A stretch of DNA of 64,000 nucleotides from Lactarius indigo (taxonomy: Eukaryota > Basidiomycota > Agaricomycetes > Russulales > Russulaceae), in contig JAFKAC010000088.1 of assembly GCA_025766275.1 (NCBI GenBank), positions 1-64,000 of the forward strand, given 5' to 3'. Positions 10,755 to 21,659 of the stretch are shown here, in pieces. A program made the position numbers and the translations under genes. The number at the start of each line of letters is the position of its first letter. Position 1 is the first letter of the stretch. The notes beneath the pieces are model-generated. The model was not told the DNA's origin, searched no databases, and worked only from the letters and a program-made list of their open reading frames with translations.

Positions 10755-13700
10755 TTAGCACTGTGCTATTCCACGAGCACTAATGGTCTTTGGTTGAGGG
10801 GCGGAGGGGTTGTCCTTGTGGAAACGTTGGACAAGATCTCGGGCGTGGGTCATTTGGGAGGCAGGAAGCCAGGAATTTTCGGAGTCGGGATACCCCTTCC
10901 ATTTGATCAAGTAAAGTACGCCTTTCTTGTTAGGCGATATCTTTGATTGCAGGACCCTTTCGACTTCATAGTGTTCGTCTTCCCCTTGGACAATTTCGGG
11001 GGGCGGTCGGGTGAAGTTAGGGCCATGCGTGGTGTTTTCTTGGTACGGAGAGATCAGGGAATTATGGAAGACTGGGTGAATTCGCCATGTTTTTGGGAGT
11101 TGGAGTTTGCAGTTAACTCCCCAGGAAGATAGGACTTTAAAAGGACCATGGCGGCGGGGGGCGAGTTTAGCTTTTGGGTGGGTAGTGTGAATGTTAGTCC
11201 CTTCTAGCCAGACTAGATCGCCTTCATTGAACTTGCGAGGGGTTGGGATTGACTTGGAATTTCTCATTACTTCTGCGGCAACTTTGAGGGCTGCAGTAAC
11301 TTCAGAGCGGATTTGGTTAAGTGCATCTAGTCTTTCTTCGGCTGTAGGTATCTTGCTTTTGAAGTGGATGGGGGGAATGAACTCTGGATTGTACCCATAC
11401 CACACTTCAAAGGGCGACTTGTGAGTTGCGCTGTGCTGCCGTGCGTTGTGCGCAAACTCCATAAATGGGATCAGATCTACCCAGTTGTTTTGTTGGAAGT
11501 TGCAGAAGACGCGGAGGTACTGTTCGAGTTCCTGGTTTACGCGTTCGGTTTCTCCATCTGTTTGCGGATGGAAAGCCGTGGACAGGGTAGATTTGACTCC
11601 TAATTTATGCCAGATTTCTTGCATTACTTTTGATGCGAATTGAGGGCCTCTGTCGGAAATAACTTGTCGGGGTAGGCCGGTACGTCTCCAGACGTTTTCC
11701 AGGTAAAGTTGAGCAGTTTCGTCTGCTGTGATGGTCTTGTTGCACGGGGAAATGACTACTGCTTTACTGAGTCGGTCAACGACTACGAACAACGAGTCGT
11801 GGTTGTGGGAGGGGGGAAGGTCGGTGATGAAGTCCATTGTAATGGTTCCCCAGATTTCTTCGGGAATAGCGTTGGGTTGCAGAGGTACTTGGGTTCGTGG
11901 TTTGATCTTTGTGGATTGGCAGGTGGCACATCCATCGACGTATTCTTTGACGAACGTCGACATCCCTGGCCACCAAAAGTCTCGGGAAAGGAGTTCATAA
12001 GTCTTCCATCGCCCTGGGTGTCCTGTGGCAATGTGGTCGTGATACTGAGTTACGATGTCTCTTCGTAAGTTGTCGTCTTTGGGTATATAAACTTGTCCTC
12101 GGAATAAGATGACTCCATCTTCTAAGTTCCACTCTTCTAGCCCCTTGGTTAAGGAACGGGGGCCATTCTTCAAGAGGGTTTCTAGGGCTGTACTGACTTC
12201 TTTGTCGTAGGTATGTGTGTCTCGGATGCGTTGTCGAAGTGTATTATCACCGTGAATGGTAACCGCAGCTCTTTGCACTGCGTTGACCGAGAAAAATTTT
12301 GTATCCAGGAGCACTCGTTTTTCATCTTCATCTGCTATCCCCTTTTTATGGTCTGGACGCCGGGACAGTGCATCAGACTTGTTCTGAACACCAGGTTTGT
12401 GGATGATGATGAACTGGAAACGAGAGAGGAAAAGCGCCCATCGAGCTTGTCGACGGGAAAGTTTCTGCTTCGTCATGAAGTAGGCCAGGTTGTTATGGTC
12501 GGACCAAATTTCGGTGGAATCACTACGTCCCTCGAGGTAGTGTCGGAAGGCATGGAGGGCATGAATAATGGCCAAAAGTTCCTTATCGCAAATCTCGTAG
12601 TGGCGTTCAGCCGGGAGGAGAGATTTCGATAGAAAAGCAACGGGGTGCCATTGGTGCAGAGCATCAGGTTGTTCAAGGACTGCGCCCGTGGCGAAGTCGC
12701 TGGCGTCAGTGATGAGTCGGAAGGGCTTGGAATGGTCGGGAAGGGCTAGGACAGGAGCTTCCGTGAAGCATTTAATCAGAGTGCGGAAAGCGCTTTCCGC
12801 TGGGGTGCCCCAAGAAAAAGGTACGTCTTTCTTGGTTAGATCGAAGAGTGGTCGGGCGATGGTGGAATAATCTTTGATAAATCGTCGGTAAAAGTTACAG
12901 AAGCCTAGGAAGGCTTGGACTTGTTTGACTGTACGCGGAGTGGGCCATTCGGTAATTCCGGCAACCTTTGCCGGATCCATGGATACTTGGCCATTGGAAA
13001 TAACGATGCCAAGGTATTCAACAGAGGTTTGTGCAAACACGCACTTCTCAGGTTTTAGATAGAGGTCGTGATGTTCCAGCCGTTGAAGCACGTCGTGTGT
13101 TAACGCTGTAAGGGAGGAGATATCTTCCGTAAAGATCAGGATGTCGTCTAGGTAGACCACTACATGTCCACCATCGATCAGAGACTCGAAAACTTGATTC
13201 ATGAACGTTTGAAACGTTGCCGGGGCGTTGCAGAGACCGAATGTCATTACGGTTGGCTCGAAAAGACCTAAGGAGGTTTTGAAGGCTGCCTTGTGCTCGT
13301 CGCCTTCTCGGATACGGATATTGTTGTACCCCCAACGGATATCCAACTTAGTAAAATAACGCGCGTTGTGAAGTTTGTCGATTAACTCAGGAATGAGGGG
13401 TAGGGGCGCCGCGTTCTTGATCGTGATGTCGTTCAAAGCCCGGTAGTCTTGTACCGGTCGGAGTTTCCCATCCTTCTTGTCCACAAAGAAGAAAGGAGAG
13501 GCCATGGGGGACTTGGATGGTCGGATGTATCCTTTTCGCAGGTGCTCGGAAATGTACTCCTTGAGTGCGTCAGCCTCTTTAGGCGTGAGTCGGTAGATGC
13601 CACAGTTCTTCATTATGGCTCCAGGTTTTAGGTCAATTGCGTGATCCCAGGGTTGGTGTTCAGGTAAACGGTGAGAGGCATTCTCACTAAAAACTCGGTG

Positions 13701-14530
13701 TATCGTTGGAAATGACTCGGGATGTGCTCGGAGGAAGGTTTAGGTGCGGTCTTCGCAGCTATCTTAGTACTTGTAGTGATTTTTGCTCGGATTGCAAGGT
13801 GATCGTACTTGCAGAAACTGTGACTCCACAGCCAGGGTTCATAAGCTTCTGAGGTGAACGCGTGTTCAACAGGTTCTATCTCTTCGATAGTCGGGAGGCA
13901 AGTTCTTGTTGCGTCTTCAGGTCCTAGCTCTAGGATGTTTATTGTAGTATTTCTTGTTTGAGGGACTCGGGAAGAAATAACAACACTCGTTGTTGACAGA
14001 GTACAGGTTTTTGGGCATCGTGTAAAGGCTATCTTGGGTTGATGCCAGTCGATTTCCGGGTTATGTGCTCGGAGCCAATCCGTTCCTAGGATTATATCGT
14101 GCTCCCCAAGGGTGGTGGCGTATAGCTCTACCATTTCGTCGTGATAAGCGTCTTCCGCTGTTCTGATCCGTAATCTCTGGATCGTGGTGTACTTTACCGA
14201 ACCCATCTTATTGGGTGACCCATCCACGTTTCTAACTGGTAAGGGTCGGATTAGTGTTCTCATTGTGAGTCCATTTGCACGCGCAAACCCATCATCCACG
14301 ATGATGCCCTCCGCACCGCTGTCCAACAGGGCGCGGGCACTGATTTCTCTGCCAGACTTCTTTCCTACTAGTGTCACCTTGAGAACGATTGAAGGAGCTC
14401 TCCTATTCCGAATCGTCTCTACAGGTACAGGCTCGGCTCCGAGCGTCTCTAGTAGGGAAAGGCCGTGTATAACGCTACTGGCACGAATACTTCCAATCGA
14501 CAGTGCTACGATGGAAGAGCCTAAAAATCC
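10755..14530 (-). CDS. pol: Pol of element B (one frameshift before RT)
   Basis: Aspartic protease (LLDSGAEGIIVD, about 14330, with DSGAE where A, C, D and E have DSGAT), then a 1-bp loss near 13700 puts RT in another frame. The second block (10755-13613, 952 codons) is intact: RT (KKDGKLRPVQDYR, YLDDI), RNase H (LITDASDFATG), integrase (HPGRWKTYELL, GCATCQ, MDFITDLP, ISDRGPQF, TDGETERVNQELE), GPY/F and chromodomain (YLIKWKGYPDSENSWL, about 10900). Pol ends about 12 nt before the polypurine tract, so unlike A, D and E there is no C-terminal extension and no third ORF. Confidence 0.9.
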
Positions 14531-16052
14531 TCGTTAATAGGCACCGAACGCGGACGTGCGTTCGGGTCAAAAGGGAGTATCTCTCGATATATCGCTCCAA
14601 TGTTTGCTGGGTGGTCAGCGGTGCTTCCTCCTGACCGGGTTCATCAACAAAGGCGCCGCGCGCCCTAGCGTTGTTGTCGGATTGGCCTCTTTGGCCTTCA
14701 TGGCTGTCGTTTTGGCGTGACATTCTTTAAGTACGTGGCCTGGCTTGCCACAGTACAGACAGAGTTTATTCTTGAAGCGATACTCTCGCTCTTCCTTGGT
14801 AAGTTTGGTTCTTTGTTTGGTGCGTGATGAGGAGGCGTTGACATTTACGCTATCGTCCTCTGCTAGGACGGCTCGTCCTGTGGTGGGCTTATGGGTCTTG
14901 TTAAACTGGTTAATGGCGTGACCAGCGTAAATTCGATAGGCGCGATCGAATTCTCTTGCTTTCTCAACAAGGGTGTCGAAGGTGGCAGGGATGGGGGATA
15001 TGCCGAGCAGCTTCATATTCAGAGCTGTTGGAATAGCTTGTCGAAAGGCATACATCTTGGTTTGTTCGTTTGCACCACTTCGTGTAGCATGGGTTGACCA
15101 TTCTTGGAACCATTCGTTGAAAGGTCGGGTCCCCATCTTCAGAGAATACATTTTGTTGGTGGATTCCATGGCAGTATGACCAGGAACGAAGTGTGCATCA
15201 AAATCGGTTTTGAACTGTGCCCAAGTGCCAAAGGTAATCGCGCGCCGCCGGTCGGGTTTAAGGCTTCTTTTGCCTATCTTGGCCCATTCTCCAGCTGGAG
15301 TTCCAACTTGAAGTAGGTAAGGGCAGTGGATACTTTCTTATCGTCGGTGTTAAAGATATCCTGGTTTAGATGGAAGTAATTGGCTAGGTTGTTCCAAAAG
15401 CTTCCGCATGGTTGGGCTTGCCATCAAAGGGCTCAGGCGCTGCGCCTAAAATTTTTGCAGGTGCAGGGCTGCCATTGCAGTGGGTACAGGAGGAACGGTA
15501 AGGGGGGTGCTGAGGAAGAGGCTTGAACAGTTAGGGGTGGTGATGGGAGTCGATGTGGGGAACTGTTGCAGGGAAACGGCTAGGGCCGGAGGTACTAGGG
15601 GAAACTGGGGTGTCGAGGGTCGGGAGGTTACTTGGGATAGTAGACCAGAGAGTTTTTTGGTAGTAGTGTCTAGGATTTGCGATACTTCCTCTGTGTCGCT
15701 GTCTGAATCTTCGGATTGACTAGGTGTGTTAAAGTGGACTGGTTTGTTGTTTAGATAGATCCACTGTTCGTTTACAAAGTTCCAACGGACGTTCTTTCCT
15801 TTGAAAGTGGCGTGTAGGGAGTTGTAACTTAGGTCCTTGACTTTGTCGATACCAGGAAAGGCTTCTTTTAGGTCCTGAAAAACGATTTGGTGCTGGGTAG
15901 CGACTATTGTCCACGGGTGTTTTCCTGTGGGCTGGAATATCCTCGTCTTTCCACTTGGCGTAGTAAAGATTATCGGTGAGAAGAAATAGGGGTCGAAGAA
16001 GTACTGGGACGTTGGCTTTTTCTTCTGGTGTGAGAGGTCGTTGTGTATTCAT
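14521..16052 (-). pseudogene. gag: Gag of element B, frameshifted
   Basis: Starts at a true ATG at 16052 (MNTQRPLTPEEKANVPVLL). The reading then shifts near 15920 (HRKT to PWTIVATQHQIVF), near 15435 and near 15315. The Gag domain is clear (EPFDGKPNHAEAFWNNL, FGTWAQFKTDFDAHFVPG, FNEWFQEWSTHA), followed by a zinc knuckle (CLYCGKPGHVLKEC, about 14750). The last frame ends with NEDF and TAG at 14521 just past a GGATTTT slip site. The single-base nature of the shifts suggests small deletions or sequence errors, not large decay. Confidence 0.8.
14524..14530 (-). promoter_or_regulatory. -1 frameshift slip site GGATTTT, gag/pol of B
   Basis: The gag frame reads GAG GAT TTT TAG. The -1 frame continues GGA TTT TTA into an open stretch leading to the protease. 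Same position relative to the gag stop as in the other families. Confidence 0.7.
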
Positions 16053-19000
16053 TCACCTCTTCTGGTGAGGCGGGTGACAGTCCAACTGTCCAGGTTCCAG
16101 GGGTAGTAGACCTTGTATGCAGGGAGGAGGATAGCTCTATCCGGACGATGGGGTCTTTGTGAACGACGGATCCAATGGTATTCTTCCCAGATACCAAAGT
16201 GGGTCAGGGTTGTCTTACTTCTCCACAAGAAGTCTTGGAAATACAAGGGGCTTGTCGAGATCTCGCTTATGCGTGTAAGCGGCTGGGAAAAGTACAGGGT
16301 TTCAAGATTGTGCCGGTTTTGGTACAACAGAGAACAGTGTCTTCTGAACACGTCGAGTTCTCGGGGTTCGGGTTGGTAGGCTCTTGGTTACTAGGATAGC
16401 CTCGGGGAGGTGACAATGGATTTCTCGGGGCTGGGTTTCGAGATACTGAGCTTCGTCACTGCTCGTGGAATGCTGCCTCGCAGTCGGAGTTGCTTGGATA
16501 CTGGGGTACACCGGTTCACTTGGACCGGCTTGGTTAATACTCGGAAGGGGGATCTGGGTGTTGGTAGCTCGACGAGCTCGGGGGCCCTTCTTGGGGTTAC
16601 AGGGGTACTCGGGGTGGAGGCTATGGGCCGATCGTCTACTTGGAAGCGACGATGAGTTCTTCTTTGGGCGACGTGTGAGGATGCCAGGTTAATTGCCCAA
16701 TGAATTGGATCCAGGATTTTCAAATTTTACACTCGTAAAATTTATTCTCGACAATCTATACTATCTAGACCTTTCTCTATAAGGTAGATAGTTAACTCCA
16801 GGGGACCACAACACTACGTTGGGGTGTCGGGGGGTGTTGGGACGATAACCGCAGGTGCAGACTTCTTGAGAGCACCAGCAGGGGCCTGAGGTCAGAGTTG
16901 GTCCCCAACCGTCGTTGGACTAGGCGGCTGGTTGGTATCTCCGTTATGTAGGGAGATGTCGGAGTCTGAAGATTCGTCTTCAGTTTCAGGGGAACTAGGG
17001 GGAAGCCGATCTGTATTCGGCGGAGCAAGGGTGGAGTCCGGAAAGTTTCTCTAGCGTTGAGAATCGAAACTAACTCTGGGTCGTCAGAGGTGAAGGGGGG
17101 TAGTGCCAGTTACTCGGGTTGACAAGGTTCCGATCTGGGTTGGACAGGTAGTTTCCCACACAGAGGTGGTGAAGGAATAAGTGAACTCCGAACTGTCGAG
17201 ATGACTAGACTAGACGGGGGCGGAGTCGGGGTGAATGACCACTCGAATTTCTTGAAGGAAATCTGTATTTCCTGGTATGTGAGGCGGAGTCGGTCAACAA
17301 AGTGAAGAGAGAACCGTCTTCGAGTTGCCGGATGTAGTGGTCACGACGAGGGGGAACGTGGACAAACCAAAGATAGTCGCTTTTGGTCCACACTAGGAGT
17401 TGGTCTGTTGGATGGTTGGTGGCAGAGACGGAGTTTGAAAGATGCCAATAAAGGAGTTGCTCGTCGGCAGCCTTGACGACTTCAGAAAGATCGTCATAAA
17501 CTCGTGGTAAACCCTTTCGGGGATGACTTCTCCAAAGTCAAAGAGGTCATAAGGGTACGTAAGGCGGTAGGGGGTTCTGTCCAACAGTCAAGACGGGGGT
17601 TATCGATGAGGTCGTAAGTGGAAGTGACGGGATAGTAGCGGTCAAGTTGCCGCTGCCTGTGGGACTCGAAGTTAACTCGGGCTCGTGCAGCCTTTGTCTT
17701 CAGATAAGTTGAAGTGAACGGAGTAGAAGGTGGCACTTAAATCACTCGATTTAAGTCCAAATCCCAAATAAGTAACACTTACTTACTTTGCGTTGCACTT
17801 AAAACACTCGTTTCAAGACAAGGCAAATATATAACCACTTATCTAAAGTGGCTGATCGTCGGGAAAGGTGGAGATGAAACTAAAGGGGTCGGCAGGAATA
17901 CGAGGCGAAAGACAATAAGCAAGAAGGTGGGGGGCAGAACGAACCAAGTCCTCGAAGAAGTAGGCCTGGTGGTAAGCGTAGATTTGTCCGTTAAAAGAGA
18001 ACGTAAATGTCCGTAAGTGGTCACAATTCTTCCGTCCAAAAAGTCCTGGATCTCTAGGGTCACTAGAGAGTCAATGTACCCTGCCCTGTGGATATTAGCA
18101 AGGGGGGCGAAAGCGCGTCTCAGGCCTTCCCTGAAGTCGTAACGGATAGTCCCGAGGGGGGTGTCAGGGGAGGGAAGGTCGTAGATGGCCTTGGAACAGA
18201 TGTACAAAGGCGGAAAGTCGGGGTGTTGAGCGGGGTCAACAACGCGCGGGAAGAGGGTGTAGACGTGAGGGGGAAGAAGACGGAAGGGGTGACAGAAGGA
18301 AAGACCGAGGGAAATTAGCGAGCGAGGTGGCGAGGGGAACTTTACTGATTAGTTCCCGGAGGGTCGTGGAAGCGGGCCGCCAAGATTCCCTTGGGGGTGA
18401 CGACGGAGATGTACTGGTGGGGTGTTCTCCTTGGGAAAGGAGGCAAGGGGGGCCTGGTAGGCGGTGGGACCGAGGGGAGGGAGGTTCTCTTGTTCGGGGT
18501 GAGGGGCCGGAGGGAAGACGGGGCCTTGTTCTGCTACTCGCTCGTAGTCAATCGGCGAGTCGGGGGTCGCAAGGCGGGAGGGGACCGGAACAGGAGACGG
18601 AGAGCGACGAGGAGTCGGAGGAAGAACAGGAGGTGGCGAAGGAGAGCCACGAAGGGAAATAGGGGGGCGGGGGGTCGGGACTCGGAGGGGAGGCGCAGAC
18701 TCGGCGCGGGGTTCAGGGGACAAGGGGACAACGTTCCCGTTGAGGTCGATGATCTCGAGGACCTCTTCGTAGAACTGGGCGGTGCTGGGGGACAGGGGAC
18801 GAGGGGAAGGACGAGGGGTGGCTTCTTCAGCCGGAGCGTAGGGTAAACTAGTTCGGGGTTGCGTCCCGAACGAGGGCAACAGGGGCGGGGGGCTCGTTAC
18901 CACCAAGGTGGCAGGGGTGTAGGGGGCGGTGAAGCGGAGGCTGTCTAGACGGACAGCGGAGGTGGAGGGAACAGGGGAGGCGCGGGAAAAGTCGAGGGGG

Positions 19001-19095
19001 CTACCTTGGTTGTCGAACTCCGACTGGTAGCTGGCAGAATCTCCGTCCCACTGACCGTACTGCGAGAAGTCGTACTCGTAGTCAAAGTCAGCCAC
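16049..19095 (-). pseudogene. ORF0 of element B: AUG-free coding region upstream of gag
   Basis: The frame opens at GTG GCT (19095), 41 nt inside the 5' LTR. The first block (to 17839, same frame, interrupted by one TAA at 18349-18351) begins MADFDYEYDF, passes through a Pro/Ser-rich segment with PIDYERVA (a motif also in the Pol extension of D), then a folded-looking part (CSKAIYDLPSPDTP, GYIDSLVTLEIQDFLDG). Further coding-like pieces in shifted phases follow (YDLFDFGEVIPERV, TKSDYLWFVHVPPRRDHY, HFGIWEEYHWIRR). The last piece ends at 16049 with TGA overlapping the gag ATG (ATGA). Two AT-rich gaps (near 17750 and 16740) may be introns or decay. Minus-strand ATGs between 19335 and the gag start occur only at 17550 and 17497. 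Family unknown. Confidence 0.6.
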
Positions 19096-19124
19096 TGGAG
19101 CAGCCCGGAGTCAGTCTATTGGTT

Positions 19125-19134
19125 AGACTGTCCA
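19125..19134 (-). promoter_or_regulatory. Self-primer binding site of element B
   Basis: The minus strand reads TGGACAGTCT two bases inside the 5' LTR. It is complementary over 10 nt to the R region at plus 19326-19335, downstream of the TATA box. Confidence 0.75.
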
Positions 19135-19136
19135 AG

Positions 19137-19811
19137 TGTGATGACTCACTGTCACTCGACAGGGGGTCACGACGAAGGCGGAGACTGGGGGCTGCGAAGG
19201 GTGTGGAGAAGAAATACAGAAGAACACAGAAGACGCGGGCTACGGCCTTGGCTCAAAGAGGAGTAGTGGCGCACGAAGAGTGGGGCACTCGAAGGAGCTG
19301 AGAGGCAAGGGGAGGATGTCACAAGTGGACAGTCTGAGGGACTGTCCGTAGAATTGCACCAGCTTATATACTACAGGGGGTGGTCTGTGCGTAGCTTTAG
19401 GGCAGGCTTAGGGCCTACCCACGGGTGCTGCGCAGTACTGCGCAAAGGAACATTCTAGAGACGTCTAACAATAGAGTCCAATCAGAAGGGTTTAAACATA
19501 GAACGACTGCGCCGCAGTCGATGATGCAATCTTGCGTCAGGATGGCGTGATTCCGCAGTTAATGCGGGATTTCCCGAGGAGTGGTGACTTGGTTGATTAT
19601 CTTCGTTGATTGATCAACAATCAACTGTTGATAAGTACACGTGTACACAACACGTGGCTTGAGATCACGTGACAGATCACGTGATCGTTTGAGAACAGAA
19701 TTCAAACTCCGATTCGGAATTCCCCTTTAGGAAGGTGATTACATAAGACCGGACCGACGCGGACCGGTCCTAAGCGCCCTGGAGTCACGACCGGTTTATA
19801 GGTTCGTGACA
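19137..19811 (-). repeat. 5' LTR of element B
   Basis: 675 bp, TGTGATG...GTGACA on the plus strand. TATATAAG on the minus strand (plus 19363-19370) lies about 30 nt before AGACTGTCCA (plus 19326-19335), which pairs with the primer site. Confidence 0.92.
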
Positions 19812-19989
19812 CACTGCCGATGAAACTACAATCCCCTAATAGGATGTTTCACAATATATCTATCTGCATAGTTGATAATTATAGATGGACATACCCAGGC
19901 CACGCTCCTACTGTTTCCTCCTATATCTACTCCCGACACCTCTTGCCTTTGATCCATAAGACCATTGACACCACCCTTCCTCTGTGACC

Positions 19990-21657
19990 ATGTCAACTTC
20001 CAATCTCAGTCTAACCCAGGACGAACAAACTCTTCACCACTATGCAGCTATGCTCGAGAAGGAACTAGAAGCCTATCATGCATGCATACCCAGAGATGAA
20101 AAGGTGTGGAGGAAGAAATTCAGAACGCACTTGGTATTCTAGTCTTCCTACAATCCACTTCTATAAGCTGAGCTGAGGTCTATGCAGAAGACTTCAGTGG
20201 ACTATTATTTCGGTGCCAATAGAAGAGGCTCTGTACCTCCCCGCATTCACCCACTGTTGTTAAGCCTCATGGAAGTGATCAGAGAGGGTGGAACCTCCGT
20301 GAAAATAAGTTCAGTCTCAGTGAAGGATCCAAGGATTTTGATGAGCAACTATTATACTTCACCAACGGATCTCCCACCACTGAATATACATTTACCAGGC
20401 CAAAATGGTGTGGATCCTCTCTCTGACATTCATGTCTGTCGACTGACATCGGCAGCTTCTTGTCAAGAATGCATGGACAGTTTGGCGTCAGTAGGCGGCA
20501 TGATGATAAATATGCCATCGGCAGCTTCCAGTCCAGCTCCTATAGCACCTGAGCATCAAGAAAACTCAGCAGGTGGAAACATAATGACTACCTCAGCGGC
20601 AGCTTCTGGTCTAGAACCTATGGCATCTGAACCTCAAGAGCCCTCGGCAGAGATAGGCAATCCAAGAGCCCCTATTCCCAGGAGGAAGAAGGATTCGTAT
20701 GCATCTGGTAGTGGTGTTCGCAGTGAGTCCTGAATTTTGTCATGCAGATGTGTTGAGGAATAAAATTGCCAAAGAAATTGTTACCAGATCGGCAGCAAAA
20801 AGGAGTGCTGCCGATGATATTGGTGAAGCAGCTATCAGCACTACATACAAGACTAGGAGGCGTGCAGGAGTTAATAATCCGAGTGCAGCTAGGCCAAATA
20901 TCAAAGGTAAGGGTGAACGGGATAAGAGGACAAGCTCAAGAAAGGGCAAGCCTCTACACCCAGAAGAGGACCCTGACAACAACTGGGAGGATGAAGCTCA
21001 ACCTCTCAATAAACCAATGGAGGGAACCAATGAGGAGGCGTCGCCAGGTGCATTAGGTCTAGCTTCCATTGGTTCTATGCTCATCACATTTACCGGCAGC
21101 TAAAGAAATTGTTACCAGATCGGCAGCGAAAAGGAGTGTTGCCGATGATATTGGTGAAGCAGCTATCAGCACTACATACAAGACTAGGAGGCATGCAGGA
21201 AATAATAATCCAAATGCAGCTAGGCCAAATATCAAAGGTAAGGGGAAACAGGATATGAAGACAAGCTCAAGGAAGGGCAAGCCTCTACACCCAGAAGAGG
21301 ACCTTGACAACAACCGGGAGGTCGAAGCTCAACCTCTCAATAAACCAATGGAGGGAACCAATGAGGAGGCATTGCCAGGTGCATTGGGTCTAGTTTCCAT
21401 TGGTTCTATGCTCACCACATCGATCAGCAGCTGAGGGCGAAGATAACAATAATATAGTTAAACAGCTCGAACGGGAGGTCCAGAGTCTAAAGGTCAGATG
21501 TGACTGGCAAGAGAAAACAATTAAGGATCTGAAATCCAGATGCGATAGCCATGAGAAGGTCCTTGAGTCACTTCGGCAGCAAATTGTGGGTCTCCATGAG
21601 AGAGGGAAGAGCCTGAATACTACATATTTTGGGGAGAACTATGATCTCATGCCATAG
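19990..21657 (+). CDS. Host hypothetical protein gene, probably multi-exon, partly duplicated
   Basis: Not recognised. Pieces: a 50-residue ORF from ATG 19990 (MSTSNLSLTQDEQTLHHYAA), a 183-codon ORF 20182-20733 rich in Ser/Ala/Pro (three blocks encoded around CGGCAGCTTC), two near-identical blocks of 331 bp (20771-21101 and 21102-21432) encoding basic segments (RSAAKRSAADDIGEAAIST), and a C-terminal coiled coil ending at 21657 (IVKQLEREVQSLKVRC, CDSHEKVLESLRQQIV). The frame changes between pieces, and splice-like CAG ends precede 21102 and 21433, so introns are likely. Because 331 is not a multiple of three, the duplication shifts frame unless splicing corrects it. It could be a gene or a pseudogene. 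Confidence 0.45.
20771..21432 (+). repeat. 331-bp tandem duplication in the host ORF
   Basis: Two direct copies, 20771-20781 onward (AAAGAAATTGTTACC) and 21102 onward, about 93% identical by eye over the full unit, with each copy ending in GGTTCTATGCTCA(T/C)CACAT. Differences are mostly single substitutions. Confidence 0.9.
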
Positions 21658-21659
21658 CT

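Larger units (their letters stand above)
10057..19811 (-). mobile_element. Ty3/Gypsy chromovirus, element B, with extra region before gag
   Basis: A 9.76-kb element on the minus strand flanked by a perfect 5-bp duplication CACTG (10052-10056 and 19812-19816). Order: 5' LTR, primer site, a 3-kb upstream coding region (ORF0), gag, pol, polypurine tract (AAAAAGGGGATAC), 3' LTR. It is about 2 kb longer than the other families here because of ORF0. The LTRs differ only by two indels. Pol from RT to chromodomain is one intact frame, while ORF0, gag and the protease/RT joint carry frameshifts. Confidence 0.93.

Noticed and set aside
18349..18351. Intron across the TAA in ORF0 of B
   Set aside because: A GTAAAG donor-like word follows the stop, but the same frame simply continues after the TAA, so a point mutation or readthrough is simpler than splicing.
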